Of a stretch of 64,000 nt of DNA, positions 32,608 through 42,245 are shown piece by piece. Both the position numbers and the translations under genes were made by a program. The DNA lies in NCBI GenBank assembly GCA_023415305.1, contig JAEZKZ010000013.1, positions 46,270-110,269 on the forward strand. Direction: 5' to 3'. How positions within the stretch are numbered: the first letter of the stretch is position 1; every line of letters begins with the position of its first letter. The stretch comes from Bacillota bacterium. Lineage in GTDB: Bacteria; Bacillota; Clostridia; Acetivibrionales; DSM-1351. The notes below the pieces were generated by a model. The model was given only the letters and a program-made list of their open reading frames with translations, did no database searches and had not been told where the DNA came from.

Positions 32608-34737
32608 TTACTTGGTGCTTAAATAGTTGTATATAGTAAGGAGTCCATCCAATCTGGTCATTTTTTCCTTAGGCTTGAAATATCCCGTATCACCGGTTAT
32701 AGCCTTTAAGCCTGATGCTATACATACATATCCCAAAAGGTTGGGGTTAATTTTGTCTGCATCCTTAAAATCAGATTTGAATATACCTTTAATTTCAGCC
32801 ACCTGGCCCATCCTTTGGAATTTAACGAAATATTTCGCAGCTTCCTCTCTTGTTAACACTGATGTCGGTGCTTTTTCAGCCTTTGTAATGATGCCAGAGC
32901 CTATAAGGTTGTTGTACATTCTTTCAACAGAAGTTTCCTTATCTATACCTGAATCAAAGTAAATATCATTAAGTCGGCTTAACAAAATGAAATAGTCTTG
33001 CTGCTGCAATTGCTCAGTGGCCTTTAGCTCATCTTCAAAGTACCTGATTGACAATTGAGTAAGTATTTTAACCTGATTCTCGTTCTTTAAGCCTTTTATA
33101 TCAGTGTAATCGGATATATTATTCTCCTTAAAAGAAGTTCCTGAATAATTAAGTACTTCCCCAGTTTCAGCACTTATGATACAAGGCTTTCTTCCATTGA
33201 TCATGTAACCGAGTACAGCCTCATCGCCCTCCGTCTGCTCTGGTGAGATAAACTTCTGGTAATTGTATTCACTGATATATTGTATGTCGAAACCCAGTTT
33301 ATTATTGTCGAAGAGCACTTCATATGCTTTTTCTACCGGAATGGCCTTGCTTGGATCGTCAAATTTAAGATCATTGGTCCAGTTGGATGATACACTAATG
33401 ATATTACCACTTAGATTATCAAAGGAAATCGTTATATAATCGCTTGGACACTCCAAACCATTCTTAACCCTTACATACCTAAAGCTATACTGCTTATTCT
33501 CTGTTTCATCATAAGTGTAGTAGGTATCATCATACTTTACTTCCTTATAATGGCTGGGTATCAGGCTCATTATGATTTCATCGCATATTTTTCTGGCTTC
33601 CTCTCTTGTCTTCTGAGGTTTAGTATCAGCCGGTACATCATAGTAAGTCCAGAAATCCAGAATATCACCACTCCTGGCATCTGCTGATATTGATAATTCT
33701 CTTAGCTGCTTTGTTTCCTTGTTGATAACCTTGGTATATCTTATATACCATATCAGTGAATCTTTATTTCTCCAATCCTTTCTAAGCTCGGCACTTGCTA
33801 TAGAAAATTCGCTGTCAAGTTTAAAGATGCTGATAGCTCTTACCTTTTTATCCAGTTCTTCCTTTGTTATAAGGCCTGACATATCAGTTACAGCCTTCAA
33901 TTCATCCGGCGTAAGAACGACTGCTCCGGCGTCACTGGAATAGGCCATTTTCTCCATAATAGCCCCATTGTAGTAAATTGCATTACCATTTGGCATCTTT
34001 TCGACCTCACCGGTAACTGCATCTATATATTTTGAAGAGTCCTTAGGTACATAAGCCAGATAGGAAACAATTTTATCCTTATCGGATTTGATATTGTAAA
34101 CAAGCTTAAGTCCAAGTTTATCAATAAAATTCTTCTTAGCCTGCTCCAGGCTGATTATTTTATCGGCTGATTCAAATTTTGTCTTCAATGAAAAATTACA
34201 ATAAAAGTTCGTAACCTGTCCGGTATAGTTATTTACATTTATGCTTATGGTATTATTGGCATAATCTATACCATTTACCTGCCTTACATAATTGAAATAA
34301 TATTCTCTTTCCTCTGAAATATTATTGTTTTCGATAAGTTTAAATTCCGCAAGCAGCTTTGGATTTAGCTTTTCAACGAATTTTTCTGCAATTTCCAATC
34401 CCTGGCTTCTGGAATACTTAGGTATTTTTTTATCATAATTGATTGAGTACTGATATGACGAATATCCAGAAATAAAATTATCCTGATCAATTGTGACATT
34501 GATATACTTCTGCTGTTCCTCATTACTCCAGCTTAAATTCCAGATTACAGCTCCATCCTGATTATAGATATTATAAGTGAATTTTTTGCAGTCTGCCGGA
34601 ATATCAATTTTACTCTTAACAACCTTAATAGCATTTTCAAGTCCTTTGTCTGTTGTTACAGAACTGCTTGCCATAACAGGTGACATAAACGTTATCAGTA
34701 TTGTCACCACCAACATAATAGAAATAATTTTTTTCAT
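32608..34737 (-). CDS. YcdB/YcdC repeat protein with SLH-like C-terminus
   Basis: A 709-residue exported protein. A signal peptide (MKKIISIMLVVTILITFMSP) is followed by repeated YcdB/YcdC-type units, each with a strand-rich segment such as YNIYNQDGAVIWNLSWSNEE and NYTGQVTNFYCNFS, and a helix like KAKKNFIDKLGL. The last 180 residues contain S-layer homology-like segments (LTREEAAKYFVKFQRM, then MTRLDGLLTIYNYLSTK). It is probably anchored to the cell wall and its role is unknown. It is a paralogue of the 742-residue protein at 37537-39765. Confidence 0.85.
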   Translation of the reverse strand: MKKIISIMLVVTILITFMSPVMASSSVTTDKGLENAIKVVKSKIDIPADCKKFTYNIYNQDGAVIWNLSWSNEEQQKYINVTIDQDNFISGYSSYQYSINYDKKIPKYSRSQGLEIAEKFVEKLNPKLLAEFKLIENNNISEEREYYFNYVRQVNGIDYANNTISINVNNYTGQVTNFYCNFSLKTKFESADKIISLEQAKKNFIDKLGLKLVYNIKSDKDKIVSYLAYVPKDSSKYIDAVTGEVEKMPNGNAIYYNGAIMEKMAYSSDAGAVVLTPDELKAVTDMSGLITKEELDKKVRAISIFKLDSEFSIASAELRKDWRNKDSLIWYIRYTKVINKETKQLRELSISADARSGDILDFWTYYDVPADTKPQKTREEARKICDEIIMSLIPSHYKEVKYDDTYYTYDETENKQYSFRYVRVKNGLECPSDYITISFDNLSGNIISVSSNWTNDLKFDDPSKAIPVEKAYEVLFDNNKLGFDIQYISEYNYQKFISPEQTEGDEAVLGYMINGRKPCIISAETGEVLNYSGTSFKENNISDYTDIKGLKNENQVKILTQLSIRYFEDELKATEQLQQQDYFILLSRLNDIYFDSGIDKETSVERMYNNLIGSGIITKAEKAPTSVLTREEAAKYFVKFQRMGQVAEIKGIFKSDFKDADKINPNLLGYVCIASGLKAITGDTGYFKPKEKMTRLDGLLTIYNYLSTK

Positions 34738-34862
34738 AACAAACCACCCCTCGTTTCTTAGTACAGTAATATGTAAATCTTGCCAACATAATTAATAGAC
34801 GCAGTTTAATTCTATAAGTTCCCTGTTTTATAATATTCTTTTAAGAAGTTAATAAAAGAAAA

Positions 34863-34883
34863 GCAGCTAAATATATTAGCTGC
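34863..34883 (-). terminator. Terminator after the PP2C-LysM gene
   Basis: GCAGCTAA/TTAGCTGC around ATATA, followed on the minus strand by TTTTCTTTTATT. Confidence 0.75.
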
Positions 34884-34934
34884 AAAACACTCCAGAATAA
34901 TTATAAACGTTAATAGTATAAATCAAAGTTCCTA

Positions 34935-36359
34935 CTAATTTAATTTTGGTATTTTTAACTCCTGGCCTACAAATAGACTGGTTTCATTCTTGATATTATT
35001 ATACTTCATGATAATGTCGTATTTGTTTAAGCTTCCATAATACTTATTGCTTATGCCGCTCAAGGTATCTCCTGATTTAACCACATATACATCATATTCG
35101 TCATTTGAATTTTCATTACTGTCTGTATTGTCATCATCCGAGCTATTGCCGTCAGCTTGACTACCTGGTTGATTATTATTATTTCCGCTTGAAGCGTCAT
35201 TATGGTCATCCGCCTGGCTGCTATCCTTTGAAGTATCGGATACCTGTGAGGGTTCTGAACCCGAAGTATCCAATGAGGGTATATCATTAGAGGTCAGACC
35301 GGTACTGTTTGATGTGCTATTGGCAGTCACGTCAGCCTGGGAGGTGTTACTCCCCTTGTCGGAACCAAAAATGTCACTGTTAGAAATAATAAGATAGCCC
35401 ATAAAAAGAACACCGGATATAACTAATACGCAGACAAAACCTAATATGTAATTAACAATACTGCTGCCGGAACGCTCTCCCTCTTTATCCTCTTCAGGCT
35501 CGTTATCAAAGTCTACATTACTGCCGGTCCTTTTATTACCGTAACCGAAGGCCAGACTTCTTATTTCCTCAACTCTTATGACCATTACCGTGATGCCATC
35601 TTCTATGCCGCTTTTTGATGCTTCCTGATAAAGTACACTAGCCATCTTTGAAGGGTCAAAGCCAGAGTCGACTACGGCCTCAAGTCTGCTTTTACTAATA
35701 CCGTTTAGCAGTCCGTCACTGCAGAGAATAATTAAATCATCCTCTTCAAGTTCAAAGCTGGGGGATAATTTAATCTTTGTTTTAGATTCTTCTTCTGCAA
35801 GTTTAAGAATCTTTTCGGTATCATTAAAATCAGGAGCCGTTGGCGAAATTCCCAAACTTCTTAATTTCTCTGATTTACGGCCGTTATTTCTTGCGAAGAG
35901 TTCTTTTTGTTGACCCTGTCTGAACAAGAAAGCTCCATTGTTACCCAAATTCATTATGGCCGCTCTGTTATTATCGATAATAAGTGATGAAAAACCTGTC
36001 AATCTAGTAAAACTTTGACTCGCTATCACTGATTGGCTATAAATGAGATTACTGGATAGTTGAACAGCTTCATATATTCTTTCAGAAATAGATTCTAGAG
36101 AAAATTGCTGGAGTTTTGCACTTTCATGGTATTTTTTTATTTCTCGGATTGCAGATATCCCATTTATTTCTCCGTCCTCGAAGCCAATGGAATCGGATAT
36201 TGCAAAGACATAATTATTTGCAGCTTTTTCAAAAGAAAATTGTATACTTTGTGTATTATGACAATTAAAAAAGTTACCATTAAAATAAAAATCATCTTTT
36301 TCTGTATCATTTCCAGTACAGCTTATTACTGTAGCACTTAACCGCACATTTCCATCCAC
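34935..36359 (-). CDS. PP2C-type phosphatase fused to a membrane segment and LysM
   Basis: A 474-residue protein with an unusual order. Residues 1-270: PP2C-like Ser/Thr phosphatase (VFAISDSIGF with the first metal Asp, FSSLIIDNNRAAIMNLGNNG, LCSDGL, DGITVMVIRV). Residues about 300-326: one membrane helix. About 330-425: Ser/Asp/Asn/Thr-rich linker. About 426-474: LysM (VVKSGDTLSGISNKYYG). The phosphatase would be cytosolic and LysM would bind peptidoglycan outside. The canonical DGMGG is replaced by DSIGFEDGE, so activity could be altered. The start ATG at 36359 has a modest GAGGTG. No Ser/Thr kinase gene is in the window. Confidence 0.88.
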   Translation of the reverse strand: MDGNVRLSATVISCTGNDTEKDDFYFNGNFFNCHNTQSIQFSFEKAANNYVFAISDSIGFEDGEINGISAIREIKKYHESAKLQQFSLESISERIYEAVQLSSNLIYSQSVIASQSFTRLTGFSSLIIDNNRAAIMNLGNNGAFLFRQGQQKELFARNNGRKSEKLRSLGISPTAPDFNDTEKILKLAEEESKTKIKLSPSFELEEDDLIILCSDGLLNGISKSRLEAVVDSGFDPSKMASVLYQEASKSGIEDGITVMVIRVEEIRSLAFGYGNKRTGSNVDFDNEPEEDKEGERSGSSIVNYILGFVCVLVISGVLFMGYLIISNSDIFGSDKGSNTSQADVTANSTSNSTGLTSNDIPSLDTSGSEPSQVSDTSKDSSQADDHNDASSGNNNNQPGSQADGNSSDDDNTDSNENSNDEYDVYVVKSGDTLSGISNKYYGSLNKYDIIMKYNNIKNETSLFVGQELKIPKLN

Positions 36360-36564
36360 AGTATTTCACCTCATATCGTATTTTTAGTTTTAATTAATGA
36401 TAATTTAAGTATCACTAAATAACCATTAATAAAAAAAATTTTGTCTTTTGTTGGCAGGATCATGCAATTCCATAATATCATATGAGGCAGTTTATTACAA
36501 TATTCAGGCAAGAAAATCCGGTTCGCTCAGTTTTTTGTCATGTGCGTACTACCTAACGCATAAA

Positions 36565-36606
36565 AATAAAAAACGAAAGATAAAATCTTTCGTTTTTTAT
36601 TTTTAA
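36565..36606. terminator. Bidirectional terminator
   Basis: AAACGAAAGAT (36571-36581) pairs with ATCTTTCGTTT (36585-36595); A-rich on the left and T-rich on the right, so it can end transcripts from either side. It closes the YtxH/DUF948 unit. Confidence 0.85.
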
Positions 36607-36611
36607 TTATA

Positions 36612-36992
36612 TTATTTTTTTGAAGAAAACGCGCTAATTATGGATTTAATGACAGAGCTAGCAATATTAATAATACTCAGTACGTTCTCAGCATTAATTG
36701 AAAAAGAATCTATGGTTTCGGTGATTGTATCTTCAACTGTGGCAACAACTGACGTTGCTTTATCCAAAGTACCTTTTCCGCTTACAGCCAGTTCATCAAT
36801 ACTTTTCACAGTTGACGGCAGTGCTTCTAGAGTCTTTTGAATATTCTCAGAATTACTGTCAAGTATATTGTTGACCCTGTCTACTACTTTCATGCAATTT
36901 CTAAGGAGAATTATTAAAAACACTCCAATAATTACGGCAATACAGAATATTATAAACCATGCCACAACACTAAGGTCTACAGTAACAGACAT
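36612..36992 (-). CDS. DUF948-like membrane protein
   Basis: A 126-residue protein with one N-terminal membrane helix (about residues 8-33, VAWFIIFCIAVIIGVFLIIL) followed by a long amphipathic helical region (residues 35-126) as in DUF948 proteins. The start ATG at 36992 is behind AAGGAAG; a TTG two codons earlier is possible. The YtxH-type gene directly upstream (39-base gap) makes a pair often seen in Firmicutes. Function unknown; probably envelope-associated. Confidence 0.75.
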   Translation of the reverse strand: MSVTVDLSVVAWFIIFCIAVIIGVFLIILLRNCMKVVDRVNNILDSNSENIQKTLEALPSTVKSIDELAVSGKGTLDKATSVVATVEDTITETIDSFSINAENVLSIINIASSVIKSIISAFSSKK

Positions 36993-37030
36993 ACACAACT
37001 TCCTTTCGTATTTAAGGCTTTTAATTCTGG

Positions 37031-37333
37031 TTATTCAACTACTTCGTCCTTTTCATCAGCTTCATTGCTGTCTCCGCAAATAGCTGCCTTTTCTCTTTTA
37101 ACAATTTCCTCGATCTTTTCCTTTGCTACATTTAAACCCTCTTTAACTGTTTCAAGAGTTTCCTTTGTAGTCTTAGCAATATCTTCTCTGGTTTCCTTTC
37201 CTGACTTGGGAGCCAGCAATACACCAGCTGCTACACCAACGGCAGTTCCAATTCCTGCACCTATAGCAACATTTTTTGCAGTTTGTTTTTTAGCTGATCT
37301 TTTCTTCTTCTTTAATAAATCCTTTAAATCCAT
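37031..37333 (-). CDS. YtxH domain protein
   Basis: A 100-residue protein. A Lys-rich N-terminus precedes a glycine-rich hydrophobic helix (NVAIGAGIGTAVGVAAGVLL), then APKSGKETREDI, the YtxH hallmark, then a charged amphipathic tail. YtxH proteins are general stress-related, membrane-associated proteins of unknown mechanism. The ATG follows GGAGGTCAG. It is first of a two-gene unit with the DUF948-like gene. Confidence 0.85.
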   Translation of the reverse strand: MDLKDLLKKKKRSAKKQTAKNVAIGAGIGTAVGVAAGVLLAPKSGKETREDIAKTTKETLETVKEGLNVAKEKIEEIVKREKAAICGDSNEADEKDEVVE

Positions 37334-37485
37334 TTATCTGACCTCCTTACAAAATAATTATACAAATAGATCTGCTCACCCTATATTATTTACCACAGAT
37401 TACCTATACAGAATCATTATACGACAGATAACCGGAAATTGATATAATTCATATATTATTTTTATAATATTTTTTATAAATAAAA

Positions 37486-37521
37486 AGCAATCATGTCCTT
37501 TTTTGTCCGAACATGATTGCT
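37486..37521 (-). terminator. Terminator after the second YcdB/YcdC gene
   Basis: AGCAATCATGT (37486-37496) pairs with ACATGATTGCT (37511-37521); on the minus strand TTTTTATTT follows. Confidence 0.85.
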
Positions 37522-37536
37522 ATAGAGAGTGCTATT

Positions 37537-39765
37537 TTACCTGAAATATTTCAATGACTTTTGGAGTGAATATGCCGCTTCTGCAAAGGTTATTTCGTCT
37601 TGAGCATTAAAGCTTTTTCCCGGTTTGACAGGCAATATATCCAATGCCATACATAAAGCAATCCTTGTATCACTGTCTTTTTTTACAAACAACTCGGGAT
37701 GTTTAATAATATCCTGATAACCCAAAACATTTATAAGCATGTTTATAAATTCTTGTTTGGTTATATTTTGCTGGCCGTTAAACTTCTTCCCGGTGGCCTC
37801 AATGATTTTATTTGCAACAGCTGATTCAATGTATTTAAAGTACTCATTGTCATATGGCACGTCGGGGAAGTTGCCCTTGGTCTTCTCGTTGTAATTATAG
37901 TATTGTAATCCCACTACCAGCGAGAGCATTTTTACAGCATCCTGACGGGTTAACTTGTCATCGTAATTTTTAATATTGTTGAGTACTATCCCCTGTGATT
38001 CCAGCATCTCAATATTAACAGCAGCCCAATGGGCTTCATTGCTGTATCTCTGTTGAATAGCTTTACCGTTGTAATCAACTATAATACCCTTTTCAGCATC
38101 TATATATCTTGAAGATGATATACTGGTAGGTCTGTAAACTATTAAGGTGTTTCCGCTCTTAGCAGGTGTTCCTTCCTTATACTCATAGGGAATATAATAT
38201 GTGAGCTCAAACTCACTATTCTTCAGATAAAGTTCCTTTGCCTGATCTGCAGTAATGACATGCTGAGGCTTTGGATACTCAGTATCACTCCAGCTAAGGT
38301 ATATTTGTGATGGCTTACCGGTCTCTTTATCTATATTTACATTAATACTGTCATAAGTCATTATGTCGTTTTCAAATCTTGGGTATATCAGTTGGTGAGT
38401 AGGCTGGTCCTTAATGTTCTTAAGCATATCCTGATATTCCTTGTTATTATCACTATAAGCACCGTACTGCTTTGGAAAAATATTTTTGATTATTGCATCA
38501 CTTGTCTTTTTTGCTTCATCATAGTTCACTTTCTCATTAACCTTCGTTTGTTGGTTTTGGTTATTGGTTTCATATTGATAAAACGAAAAATTAACAATAT
38601 TTCCAGTTGCAAGATTAATCATAATGGATAATCCATAATTCCTCTTATCGTTTGCGGAGTAGTAATAACTTCTGATTGTCTCTTTACTTGATGAAGACAG
38701 CTGTACAATTCTGTTGGAATTGTCGTTGAACTTAATTCCAACCAGTTTTTCTATATAGGACCTGATATTTTCTGCCGTTTTCTGAGCCTCATCATCTGAT
38801 ATCTTCTGATCTATTACTTTAAAATCAGCAACCAAAGGATTATTCTTAAGCTTCTGAGTATAACCGCCATAGTTCAATTCGCTTGATATTTCCAACGTCT
38901 TGGCATCAAGTATTCCAGGCATAACAGGTATATATGCAAGGTACTGCTTTTGAGTATTTCCGTCATAACTGCTTACGTATTGAAGCTGCATTTGAAGTGA
39001 TTCACTATATTTGTTTTTCAGGGTACCTAGATCCTTTAGTCCATCAGTAGAAGGATAATTGGTTTCAACGATATATGGATATGGTGAATAGAAGTTGGTA
39101 ATTTTACCATTTGCAGCGTTTACTGAAATATTGTAATTATAATTGCTAACCAGTATACCATTAACCTTTAATGCATAAGTAAAATTGTACTGAGGCATAT
39201 CATAAATGCCGTTCATTTTCTCATAATACATATTAAAAGTATCGGGTATCAGCTCAAGGATTTTATCGTTTATATTAATATAATCCTTAATAAATTTATC
39301 TGCAGCTTCTTGTGCCTGTTTTTTGGTAATAGCAACTACATTCTTTCTGTTGGAATATACCTGCCAGAGATTATAGTTGATGAGCTCACCGCTATTTGCA
39401 GAAATACTTACATTCATATTGGAATTGTCATTGCTTCCAAATAAATCAATCCTATATATGGGCTGACCAATGCTGCCGTCACTTTCCAGGAATACATTTG
39501 AAATCTCATACCCTTCAGTAAACTTTAATGCCTTTACAATTTTTTTAGCTTCTTCAAGACTGATTTTTGCCTTGATATTATTTTTATTTTCTGTCGTAAT
39601 TTGTTCAGCGGCAGCGGTTTCAGTCTTTGAGTCTGCAGCCTGGTACTGTGAAATGGTATATGTTCCTGGTTTTGTAACATCCTCGGCAGCTATGACACTC
39701 TGGGATGCAAACAGGCAGCAGCTTATTGATATAGCTGCTAAGGTTCTAAATTTTTTCCCTAACAT
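37537..39765 (-). CDS. YcdB/YcdC repeat protein with SLH-like C-terminus, second paralogue
   Basis: A 742-residue exported protein: signal peptide (1-26, ending SQSVIAA), several YcdB/YcdC-type units (for example NKKQAQEAADKFIKDY-type helices and NAANGKITNFYSPYP strands), and a C-terminal SLH-like region (LTRQDAVKMLSLVVGL, GNFPDVPYDNEYFKYIESAV, ITKQEFINMLINVLGY). It shares domain order, size and style with the 709-residue protein 3 kb away, so the two arose by duplication. Probable wall-associated role; the family's function is not established. Confidence 0.85.
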   Translation of the reverse strand: MLGKKFRTLAAISISCCLFASQSVIAAEDVTKPGTYTISQYQAADSKTETAAAEQITTENKNNIKAKISLEEAKKIVKALKFTEGYEISNVFLESDGSIGQPIYRIDLFGSNDNSNMNVSISANSGELINYNLWQVYSNRKNVVAITKKQAQEAADKFIKDYININDKILELIPDTFNMYYEKMNGIYDMPQYNFTYALKVNGILVSNYNYNISVNAANGKITNFYSPYPYIVETNYPSTDGLKDLGTLKNKYSESLQMQLQYVSSYDGNTQKQYLAYIPVMPGILDAKTLEISSELNYGGYTQKLKNNPLVADFKVIDQKISDDEAQKTAENIRSYIEKLVGIKFNDNSNRIVQLSSSSKETIRSYYYSANDKRNYGLSIMINLATGNIVNFSFYQYETNNQNQQTKVNEKVNYDEAKKTSDAIIKNIFPKQYGAYSDNNKEYQDMLKNIKDQPTHQLIYPRFENDIMTYDSINVNIDKETGKPSQIYLSWSDTEYPKPQHVITADQAKELYLKNSEFELTYYIPYEYKEGTPAKSGNTLIVYRPTSISSSRYIDAEKGIIVDYNGKAIQQRYSNEAHWAAVNIEMLESQGIVLNNIKNYDDKLTRQDAVKMLSLVVGLQYYNYNEKTKGNFPDVPYDNEYFKYIESAVANKIIEATGKKFNGQQNITKQEFINMLINVLGYQDIIKHPELFVKKDSDTRIALCMALDILPVKPGKSFNAQDEITFAEAAYSLQKSLKYFR

Positions 39766-39830
39766 AAAGTCCTCCTAAAGCTGTTTTTTGTTATATTATA
39801 CCATTCAAAATTTGGAATAAGTATTACGGT

Positions 39831-39852
39831 ATGGTAACATTTGTATTACCAT
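39831..39852. promoter_or_regulatory. Dyad upstream of glgA
   Basis: ATGGTAA (39831-39837) and TTACCAT (39846-39852) with an 8-base spacer; further on, ACCGGTAATTA and CCCGGTAATTA form a short tandem repeat near 39881-39902. Possible operator sites in the 291-base gap before glgA. Confidence 0.35.
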
Positions 39853-40027
39853 CTATTTGAATTATAAATATACCGGTAATTACCCGGTAATTAGTTGTAT
39901 AGTTATTGTGCGGGTATACAAATTCTGCTAAACTTAAGCTATAAATCAGACTGACGCTCCTGCATCCGCCTTTTGGAGGATTTGGGAGAGATTTATTTTC
40001 TTTATTGTGGTCGCCATTACGGCTTAA

Positions 40028-40043
40028 AGCCACTAAAGTGGCT
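40028..40043 (+). repeat. Leader stem-loop with TAAA tetraloop, glgA copy
   Basis: AGCCAC-TAAA-GTGGCT lies 3 bases before GGAGGTTAATATG of glgA. The yhbY leader has the same design (AGCCC-TAAA-GGGCT then GGAGGTTAATATG). Confidence 0.55.
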
Positions 40044-40056
40044 CACGGAGGTTAAT

Positions 40057-41499
40057 ATGAGTAACTTAAATGTATTATTTGCGTCATCCGAGGTGATTCC
40101 TTTTGCTAAAACCGGTGGACTCGGAGACGTTGCAGGCTCCCTTCCGAAAGCAATATCAAAACTGGGTGTGGATATAAGGGTTGTATTACCCAACTATAAA
40201 AGTATTCCTCAACAATACAAAACCGATATGGAATACATTGGGTATATATTTGTAGATTTGTCATGGAGACATCAATATTGCGGTATTTTCAAGCTTGTTC
40301 GCGAGGATGTAACCTATTATTTTTTGGATAACGAGTATTACTTCGGCAGAAATGAATTGTATGGCGATTTTGATGAAGCAGAGCAATTTACTTTTTTTAG
40401 CAAGGCAATTCTTGAAATGCTTCCCCTTATCGGATTCAAGCCTGACATAATTCACTGCAACGACTGGCAGACAGGTATTGTAAGTCTGCTTCTTCAAGCT
40501 AATTATAAAAAGGACTATTTCAGTAAAATAAAAACTGTATTTACAATTCATAACCTTAAGTATCAGGGCATATTTCCGAAGCAGGTGCTATCAGATTTGA
40601 TGAATGTTGACTGGCAGTATTTCACTCCAAACGGAATTGAGTATCACGACTGCGTAAACTTCATGAAAGCAGGGCTTGTTTATTCAAACTCTATAAGTAC
40701 AGTGAGCCCAACTTATGCTCAGGAGATCAAAACGGATTTCTATGGAGAGGGCTTAATGGAAATACTTCTTCAAAGATCAGGTGACTTATACGGTATACTT
40801 AATGGAATTGATTATGAGAGAAATAATCCTAAAACTGATAGTAGAATATATACAAATTATTCAGCAGATAATATTTCTTTAAAATATGAAAACAAGAAAA
40901 AGCTTCAAGAGGAATTGGGCTTGCCTGTCAGACCTGATGTGCCGTTAATAGGAATCATATCAAGACTCACCTCCCAAAAGGGGTTTGACCTTATTGAATG
41001 CGTGCTGGAGGAGATTCTTCAGATGGATTTACAGTTGGTTCTTCTGGGCAAGGGTGATGAGCATTACAAATACGTATTTGAAAACGCTGCCTATTGGCAT
41101 AAGGATAAGGTATCTGCCAACATAACCTTCAGCGATACTTTGGCACAAAGAATTTACGCCGGGTCTGACATGTTCCTTATGCCTTCGCTGTTCGAACCCT
41201 GCGGACTGGGACAGATCTTCAGCTTCAGATACGGTTCGGTACCTATAGTTCGCGAAACAGGCGGCCTTAACGATACGGTTCTTTCATACAATGATGAAAC
41301 CGGCGCCGGAAACGGTTTTACCTTTGCGAACTATAATGCACACGATATGCTTAATACTATTAGAAGAGCAGTAGACTTTTACCATAACCGGAAGGATATC
41401 TGGAAACTTATTGTGGAAAGAGGCATGAGAGCTGACTTCAGCTGGGACAAATCGGCAAAGGAATACAAGAGAATGTATCAGGAAACACTGCACAAATAG
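40057..41499 (+). CDS. glgA: Glycogen synthase, ADP-glucose type
   Basis: A 480-residue GT5 glucosyltransferase extending alpha-1,4-glucan from ADP-glucose. Seen: NVLFASSEVIPFAKTGGLGD (residues 4-23, with the KTGGL nucleotide-binding motif), HCNDWQTG near 136, TIHNLKYQG near 170, and PSLFEPCGLGQ near 385 with the catalytic Glu. The start is ATG 40057 behind GGAGGTTAAT; a TTG-initiated frame from 39973 has no support. It is a single-gene unit with a strong terminator after it; no other glg gene is in the window. Confidence 0.97.
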   Translation: MSNLNVLFASSEVIPFAKTGGLGDVAGSLPKAISKLGVDIRVVLPNYKSIPQQYKTDMEYIGYIFVDLSWRHQYCGIFKLVREDVTYYFLDNEYYFGRNELYGDFDEAEQFTFFSKAILEMLPLIGFKPDIIHCNDWQTGIVSLLLQANYKKDYFSKIKTVFTIHNLKYQGIFPKQVLSDLMNVDWQYFTPNGIEYHDCVNFMKAGLVYSNSISTVSPTYAQEIKTDFYGEGLMEILLQRSGDLYGILNGIDYERNNPKTDSRIYTNYSADNISLKYENKKKLQEELGLPVRPDVPLIGIISRLTSQKGFDLIECVLEEILQMDLQLVLLGKGDEHYKYVFENAAYWHKDKVSANITFSDTLAQRIYAGSDMFLMPSLFEPCGLGQIFSFRYGSVPIVRETGGLNDTVLSYNDETGAGNGFTFANYNAHDMLNTIRRAVDFYHNRKDIWKLIVERGMRADFSWDKSAKEYKRMYQETLHK

Positions 41500-41570
41500 T
41501 AAAGTATACTAGCTAAAACTTTGCTATAACAATATTTTAAAAGAATAGAAAATATATTGTCCTATAGGCT

Positions 41571-41616
41571 AAAAGCCGCCCCTCTTCAATTTTAAGATTA
41601 AAGAGGGGCGGCTTTT
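41571..41616. terminator. Bidirectional terminator between glgA and cobO
   Basis: A 16-bp stem (41571-41586 with 41601-41616) rich in GC, flanked by A on one side and T on the other; it serves the converging glgA and cobO transcripts. Confidence 0.92.
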
Positions 41617-41632
41617 ATTAAACAAATATAAA

Positions 41633-42166
41633 CTAATATTCTATTCCTTTTCGGGATGGTATTCCCTTCTCAAAAGGATGCTTGACCGCCCTTATCTCTG
41701 ATACATAATCAGCTTCTTTAATCAGCTCCTCACGAGCATCTCTCCCGGTTAAAACCAGCTCGACCTTTTCAGGCTTATTTCTTACAAAGTCCAAAACAGC
41801 CTCTACAGGTAATAATCTCATAGAAACAACTCCAAGTATTTCATCAAGTATTACGAGATCATATCCCCCTTTGTTTACAGTGACTTTTATTTGTTCCAGC
41901 AATTCTGCAGCTTCTCTGGAACTTCTCTCCAGCTCTTCACTGTTCATATCCCATGTAAATTTTGAACAACTGAACCCGCGGATAACTTCAAAATCAGGCT
42001 CCAGCTTTTTTATTATTTCAAGTTCACTTGAATGCATATTCTTTAAAAATTGCACAAGAAGTACCTTCATACCGCTTCCGCAAGCTCTTATGCCCAGCCC
42101 CAGAGAAGCAGTAGTTTTACCTTTACCGTCACCGGTATATATGTGTATCAGACCTGTTTTGTTCAT
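41633..42166 (-). CDS. cobO: Cob(I)yrinic acid a,c-diamide adenosyltransferase
   Basis: A 177-residue CobO/BtuR ATP:corrinoid adenosyltransferase. Walker A is YTGDGKGKTTAS (about residues 10-21); VLLVQFLKN follows near 35; DLVILDEILGVV near 108 holds the Walker B Asp; TGRDA near 147. It adenosylates corrinoids on the way to coenzyme B12 or in salvage. No other cob gene is nearby, so salvage or a scattered pathway is likely. Length is usual for Firmicute CobO. Confidence 0.93.
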   Translation of the reverse strand: MNKTGLIHIYTGDGKGKTTASLGLGIRACGSGMKVLLVQFLKNMHSSELEIIKKLEPDFEVIRGFSCSKFTWDMNSEELERSSREAAELLEQIKVTVNKGGYDLVILDEILGVVSMRLLPVEAVLDFVRNKPEKVELVLTGRDAREELIKEADYVSEIRAVKHPFEKGIPSRKGIEY

Positions 42167-42245
42167 ATAAAATACCTTCCAGATGTTTATTTATAGCTAT
42201 ATTAATCTTAAATATAATATCATAATATTCAAGGGTTAACACGTC

